Shown piece after piece: positions 58,531-64,000 of a stretch of DNA of 64,000 bases. The notes below the pieces were generated by a model. That model was not told the DNA's origin and did not search any database. It saw only the letters and a list, made by a program, of their open reading frames with translations. How positions within the stretch are numbered: the stretch's first letter is position 1; each line of letters starts with the position of its first letter. The DNA comes from Fasciola hepatica (Eukaryota > Platyhelminthes > Trematoda > Plagiorchiida > Fasciolidae): positions 7,399,501 through 7,463,500 of the forward strand of contig CANUEZ040000156.1 of the NCBI GenBank assembly GCA_948099385.1, written 5' to 3'. The position numbers and the translations under genes are program-made.

Positions 58531-58610
58531 TTTATCGAGTATCCAAGCGGTTAAGCTGTGTGACTAACAATCACACATGCCAACAGACAGTTTGAACTCG
58601 ATTGATACAA
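58531..58610 (+). repeat. tRNA-like sequence, SINE head or tRNA pseudogene
   Basis: A-box-like TATCCAAGCGGTTAAG (58,540-58,555). A 7-bp stem TGTGTGA/TCACACA (58,557-58,577) encloses a 7-nt loop CTAACAA with T before an AAC triplet, as in an anticodon arm. B-box-like AGTTTGAACTC is at 58,589-58,599. The acceptor and T stems do not close, so I do not call a functional tRNA. Confidence 0.45.
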
Positions 58611-59046
58611 CTGCTAACGACCGCGAACAATTAAGATGGGAAGTGTATATAACGCCAGAGTGAATTTAGAATTACGAAATACGCATTCTCGCAATATGAA
58701 AAACCTTTCTAAGGGTAATTCAACACTATCGCACCTTCCTTAACAAAAAAGCTCGTAGTACGAAGCAATAATTGATCGCTTGAAACTGTACAACATATGC
58801 GCAGTGTGTGGTTTATCCCTTCACCTTAACTCGAGAATCCACTCTTTCTGAAGTGCCTATGTCTGTATTATTTGTACTTGGTATGTAGGTCGTTATTCCT
58901 TTATCTCATCAATTCCTAATTTAATTTGTCTGCGAAGAGGCAATTCACACCAGATGGTGTGCATCTGTCACCAAGTCAACAGCTGTCGAATGAGGGAAAT
59001 GGGGAGTATACGTAAGTGAATAAATCATAGCTTTCCCGACACAAAT

Positions 59047-59754
59047 TTGAACATAGAAGTCAATAGCATTAAATTGCACGATGTATTCCGGACCATTTCG
59101 CTGCATCTTCACTAGTGCATACTGCAGTCAAGGTGATCATTTATAAATGGTAAATTGAACGTTCTCATGAGATCAAAGGCAAAAGTGCACACACACACAC
59201 ACACAACTAATGATAGCAAATGAAAACGCGTTACCAAGACAAGGCTAACGTAATTATCCATTCTCGCTGTTTGCACAGTTGAGGATGACGTTGGTTAATT
59301 GCTAATGCCTCCGCGTATCTCAATAATCGTTGATTGTTTGTGACATAAGTGACCGTGAACGCCGTGCTCAGATTAACACAGTGATTTGTCTCCCACAGGT
59401 GTTTCGTAATGGATGACCTGAGTGTTCTGCGTGCGTTCGATGACGTCACTGATCGTATCTGTCCGCTCATTGTTCTTTGTAACCAAACCGGAATATGTTC
59501 AACCATTCTATTACGCAATTGTGCAAACAGCGAGAATGGATAATTACGTTAGCCTTGCCTTGGTAACGCGTTTTCATTTGCTATCATTAGTTGTGTGTGT
59601 GTGTGTGTGTGTGCACTTTTGCCTTTGATCTCATGAGAACGTTCAATTTACCATTTATAAATGATCACCTTGACTGCAGTATGCACTAGTGAAGATGCAG
59701 CGAAATGGTCCGGAATACATCGTGCAATTTAATGCTATTGACTTCTATGTTCAA
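59047..59754. repeat. Inverted repeat arms, 234 and 238 bp
   Basis: Arms 59,047-59,280 and 59,517-59,754 are almost exact reverse complements, differing mainly in the length of a CA/TG run (59,196-59,211 and about 59,591-59,611) and one base near the inner ends. The spacer is 236 nt. Both arms contain the last codons and stop of the GIY-YIG frame. Confidence 0.93.
59231..59518 (-). pseudogene. GIY-YIG endonuclease C-terminal fragment (Penelope-like)
   Basis: A 95-codon minus frame with blocks typical of the C-terminal end of Penelope-like GIY-YIG domains: EHIPVWLQ, SSITKHLWETNHCVNLSTAF (His and Asn region), LLRYAEALAINQRHPQLC (the catalytic Glu sits in AEAL) and a final ITLALSW. The N-terminal GIY...YIG motif and the RT are missing. 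The domain normally nicks target DNA. It is open but far too short to act. Confidence 0.75.
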
Positions 59755-59766
59755 GTAAGTGAATAA

Positions 59767-62700
59767 GCCCAACAGTAGTCCACTGAAATGTATGGGGAAG
59801 ATAGGAAAATGAATATGGTGGTGAACGAACTGAGACCCAATTAAATCAGGTTCGGTTGTTAAGAAAATGAAAGTGGTGCATTGCAACTCACTGGTGAAGA
59901 CGGGTTACAAAAGGAAACATTTGAGTATCTACAAAATACTGCTTGATAGACTAGAGAGGTATAGAACTGATCCAATTCTGCGCTGTGAGGAACTACGATT
60001 TTAAGGATTCAGATCAATTTTGAATTCAAATATTTTACCATTTAGACCGAAATTTTTCGATTGCCTTATGTAATAAGTGTTGGAGTTTGAAATATGTTGA
60101 GAATAATTTATCCACTGTGGTTCAAGTTGGTATGATGTATTCTTATAAAACAATATTTAGCTGGTTCAGGGAAGACGAAGCCAGTATCACTTGCCACACG
60201 ATACGTAAAATGGTTTTTTCGGTACCGGTAAAATAATTTCAATAAAACTGTCCTTAGAAAACAATTTGAGTGAATTTTATCCAATCAGTATCTACAGAGA
60301 ATATGTGTCCACTTGTGCTTATGGTCCTTCTAAAAAGAAGCGACACAAGTTAGGTATGTTCTTTTCGGCTATTAATCGTGAGAACAGTAAAACAAAGTTT
60401 AGTTCACTCACTTATGGAGGAGAGATACACGAGCCCCGCAACATCAAACAAACCGGGTGAACTATGGGGAAAATTGAGAACAGGAAATGAACATCTGTGT
60501 GATCTAATCCTGTTGAAAGTATTACCGGTGACTGAAGTCTCATTCGGGTCTTTCGGTCATGAGTGGCTTCCGTCGTCGGGCTGGATTACCTATAGAAACT
60601 ACGATGCACAGAGCTAATGGGAGGGGTCTACTTGTGCTCTAAATGTCAGTGCACTTTAATGATACACTGGACGTCAAAAACAACAAAGGCACTGCTTACT
60701 TTCTCTGAGTGATATTGTTTTGTTCCTCCTCTGAGACCTGATACAACATTTCTATTTGATTTTCTAATTCAATCACTTAATGCTTTAGTTCTATCGCTAG
60801 AATATTTTGGTTACGCTAAGCAAGTTGAATATCAATAGCGTTCAAAGCATAAATATCCAGTCAGCCTCATCATCACTCTGGGAAGTGAAATAAATAAATC
60901 ACTGAACAGCTCCACAATATCAGTTTTATTCGTTAGTGAGGCGAATTTTTCCAAATTGGTTTCTCTGCAATGTCCTGCATTGTACTTCTCAGTGTGTGGC
61001 GTTGTTTGTCCATATCGTCAGCTCCTGTGTAGAAAGTTCTGCTTGATTGGTTCTGATGAGTAACTAAAATCAAAAAATTTCACTGCCCTGGATTTTGTCT
61101 AGAACGGAAATCATACTCGAACCAGGCAAATAAAATATGATAAATACTGGAAAATAAAAGTAGGAACATACAGCCTCAATTTTAAAATCTGCTTTCCATG
61201 AAACTATCTTCTGAAATGTGAAACTGAACTAGTGCCCGGGTAAAACTTACTCCTGATGTGAACGGAAAACCTCCAGATGCAGGCAGGGCTGAAGTGACCT
61301 GTTTGTGGCATGCTCGTAAAATGATCCGCTCATTCTTGCTGGAAACCCTTGCCAAAGAACTGGGTGCATATCCTATATATCAGCCCTGGAGCAGGGCCTA
61401 CTATTTTTCTACACACAGCTACTAGTTAACAGAACAGTCCGTAAGCTCATTGGTGTTCATTCATGTCCGGAAACAACCCAAACAGAAGTCGTTCTTTGCT
61501 GCTGTTTTACAGTTGGTTAAACCATATAGTTATCGCATGAGATTTGATTAGAACCGCTGTTTCTGCGGTCAGCGTATTGTAACATGCAAGGGCAATGCTC
61601 TTCCGACGAGGGTTTTACGCGTGTGATCTATGAAAGTGCAAAAGAAGGAAAAAACTCCGTAAACCGAGGCACAGTATGTGTATCAAAAGACACCAATATT
61701 TACGTTAAACGAACAACAAGATGGCGACCTTCGATCTGGCAGTTACAGTATCAACAGAAGAGTCTATTTCTTGCGTGAATAAAAGTAGGTAGGTTCAAGT
61801 AAGACAGTGTTAGATTGTGTAGCTGCACACCGAAAATGTTTCAATTTCGGGGTCGTTTGCTTGTTCCGGATTCAACTTGGACAGTGGTTGGTCTTCACAT
61901 TTACTACCCGGAGTAGCTTGTTTCCGAAATTGTTGTAATACAAAACTAGATGAAAAGAGTGTAAGCGGAGTGCTATTTTGTTTTCGAAAACTAAAAAAAT
62001 TACCAATCCTGTGAGAAAATTGCACATGTGCTCAAGAAAAAAAGGCAGCAGGAGAAAGTTCTGCACGATGCTACGCTCAGTCGCGACGGCTGAGAATGTA
62101 TGGCATCAAGATTTAACAAGATATGGGTTTTATGGGATGCACTACTCATGGTGTGTCTTTGTCTGTGCACGTGAAAGCCTCCAACAGTGCTCAAACACTC
62201 ACTTTTGCAAACACAAGCTGTAACGTGGACGATTTTAGAGACAAACAACTTTTTCCGTCCCTTCAGCGTTTTCTGAAATTTAATTGGAACATGCAGATGT
62301 CACGTCCAGTGCATTCAAACAATTAGACTTTCGAGTAAATGAAGATGCTTTTTTCAAATTTAATATTGAATTCTTAAATAATCACTTTGAACCTGTTACC
62401 AATTTTTTTAACCTGGGCGTAGTTGAATACTTCTGTTGTATTCAGCAATGAATATAAGCTAAAGTCGCCAAATAATTATTTCAGGAGTGAATCAGTCAAG
62501 TAAATTCGACCACAAATGAATGAAGAAAACCCTGTTGAAAAGAAGCGCTACGCTTTCCTAAAAGTGCTGTGTACAGCTGATGCCCACGAAATGGGAAATC
62601 TGGGAAGATCGGGTAAAATATTTTCCCCTTGTTTCAGCCTCTCGAAATGGCACTTTCGAATTTTTTCAAAACAGTTCAATTTTCGGCGTCGACAAATTTA

Positions 62701-63050
62701 TAGCATTTATAGCATTCAAAAAAGCACGGCTGCTTCAACAAGTTAGCAATAGATCTAGATAAACGGGTGCAGCGGTCTTCAGAAGAACTGGATAATACAT
62801 AATTAGTTAAATGTTTACTCTAGATACATGAAAATATTTGGAGTGAGAATTTTTCTGTTGATTAGGCCAATATGAATTTGACAATGTCCTCGGAAAAAAC
62901 AGGATTTTCCACGCTTGTTTAATTATTGATCGGTCTACTTCCAGAATTTAATTAACATTCGCGTTTGCCGGCTAATATCTTGATAAGAGTGTCTTTCAAA
63001 ATTCAAGAACAGTAACCGCTTTGGACTATAACACAATAAAAGCAGTGACC
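59767..63050. other. AT-rich sequence without recognised gene
   Basis: Two overlapping plus ORFs at 60,266-60,617 are the most protein-like (FGSFGHEWLPSSGWITY at the end) but match nothing I know. Other frames are short. No LTR, LINE block or RNA gene seen. Confidence 0.35.
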
Positions 63051-63130
63051 TGCAATGGCCAAGTGGTCACCATGGTGAACATTGGACCTTGTATCCACGG
63101 ATTTGAATCATACTGTAGCCGCTGGCCACT
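63051..63130 (+). repeat. tRNA-like sequence, SINE head candidate
   Basis: A-box-like TGGCCAAGTGG at 63,056-63,066 and B-box-like GGATTTGAATC at 63,099-63,109, with spacing right for a tRNA gene. Stems do not pair cleanly. An ORF over it (63,021-63,368) is probably fortuitous. Confidence 0.4.
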
Positions 63131-63958
63131 TTCTCTTCGGCAGCTCCAAATTGTCCTTGACTGCCTTTCCAGAATATTGTTCAGTTTGTGCGCGGCAAAT
63201 AAAAAGGAAATAATGAAGTTAATACAAATAAAATACATGCGGATTTCAATATACCAACTCCGTTTTAAAGGGCTTGTCATCTGCACATTTCATTTTCGGA
63301 CAGTTGTTGTAAGTCCAGTTTTACCAGTTTTGCCTTATTCGGTCAACCATAGCTTGGGTAGAAATTAGCAACATTTTCCTGGCACAGAAAGTGTTCTAAA
63401 GAGAAACCATGTTACTGCATCAGCAATCTCAATGAATTCACTATTAAACAGCTGTTCCGTCTGACATGTTAGCAAACGTGAACAGCGCATGCTCACTGGG
63501 GCTAGAAACCGAGGTGAGAAATCCTAAGGGCCACTAAGCGGTTTGTTGAGAATAAACTGTGCGTAACATAGCGCTTTTCTGACACTGACTTCGAACGGTA
63601 ACAATTCCTTTCCGGGACAACGGTGGAATCCTATGATGGGCAAGGTTATCGTAGGGAAATAATTGATACAAATAAACTACTGATTTGGTATTTTGACAGT
63701 TATGCTGAACTCTGACCGTGGTGATACAGTTACACAGTATTTCCGTGATTTTTCATGATATGTTCCACGGTGATACAGTGAAATGAAATACTTCGTGGGT
63801 GAATAAAATATGACAATTATTGTTCCGAAGTCAAGATCATGTGTCGAAAAAGCGATGCTGCATGTGATATATTGTAGGTAAGTGTTTATTGTCCATTACC
63901 ATAGCTTTGTCAAAATATATGGTAGCCATTCAACCCATTGGTTACCGCGGATAACCTT
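63131..63958. other. AT-rich sequence without recognised gene
   Basis: May include the body of a SINE starting at the tRNA-like block. Direct pieces GTGATACAGT recur near 63,720 and 63,769. Nothing else seen. Confidence 0.35.
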
Positions 63959-64000
63959 TCTGAAGACCAGTTTACAATCGATTGTAGACTGGTTTTCAGA
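63959..64000. repeat. 42-bp palindrome at window edge
   Basis: TCTGAAGACCAGTTTACAAT (63,959-63,978) and ATTGTAGACTGGTTTTCAGA (63,981-64,000) pair over 20 positions around a central CG. The two mismatches are G-T type. The structure may continue beyond the window. Confidence 0.8.

Larger units (their letters stand above)
59024..59754 (-). mobile_element. Penelope-like element remnant in inverted repeat
   Basis: A 731-bp unit holds a GIY-YIG fragment (59,231-59,518) and long inverted repeats. It is flanked by a 12-bp direct repeat GTAAGTGAATAA at 59,012-59,023 and 59,755-59,766, a likely target-site duplication. Penelope-like elements are known for terminal repeats in direct or inverted orientation and for 5' truncation; the RT is absent here. 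Confidence 0.75.

Noticed and set aside
58531..58610. Functional tRNA-Val(AAC)
   Set aside because: The anticodon arm is good but acceptor and T stems do not pair.

Overview
The window is eukaryotic and dominated by retroelements. I see no operons, bacterial ribosome sites, CRISPR arrays or rRNA. The best-preserved element is a Ty3/gypsy retrotransposon with a CHCC-type Gag zinc motif. That motif, as I know it, marks the CsRn1-like clade of flatworms and some other invertebrates. Candidate host exons are separated by very short introns (33 and 39 nt), as is common in flatworms. A parasitic flatworm, perhaps a large-genome tapeworm, is my best inference; no marker gene proves it.

Left part (1-46,960) is a nested retroelement graveyard. 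Four copies of one two-ORF LINE family (called L1-L4; CR1/Jockey-like, APE endonuclease plus RT) lie at 1-3,400, 7,490-11,120, 27,246-30,990 and 33,980-37,400, all on the minus strand. A second group of LINE fragments, all on the plus strand, lies at 13,864-14,300, 15,180-16,395 with 21,150-22,530, 22,535-23,333, 40,085-40,580, 40,980-43,760 and 44,435-46,960. Between two parts of one plus-strand LINE sits the gypsy element (16,396-21,137), with open gag and pol frames and a 3' LTR but no recognisable 5' LTR. A decayed Bel/Pao element runs from an LTR at 23,334 to an LTR at about 33,965. It has gag, protease and an RT start on the left, and RT, RNase H and pre-integrase pieces on the right, split by about 5 kb that includes L3. 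A third copy of its LTR lies at 37,435, and a second Bel/Pao gag fragment on the minus strand lies at 11,869-12,600.

Right part (46,960-64,000) is more AT-rich and mostly without recognisable genes. It holds candidate host exons at 48,256-49,571, a minus-strand LTR of the gypsy family at 49,898-50,406, a Penelope-like GIY-YIG remnant inside a 234-238 bp inverted repeat flanked by a 12-bp direct repeat (59,012-59,766), two tRNA-like SINE-type sequences, microsatellites, and a palindrome cut by the window end.

Most striking are two fold-back structures made of retroelement coding sequence (43,871-44,935 and 59,047-59,754), the junction of LINE endonuclease codons with the gypsy leader at 16,396, and a 380-codon open RT frame (45,382-46,524) that has lost all its catalytic motifs. 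All identities quoted are by-eye estimates.
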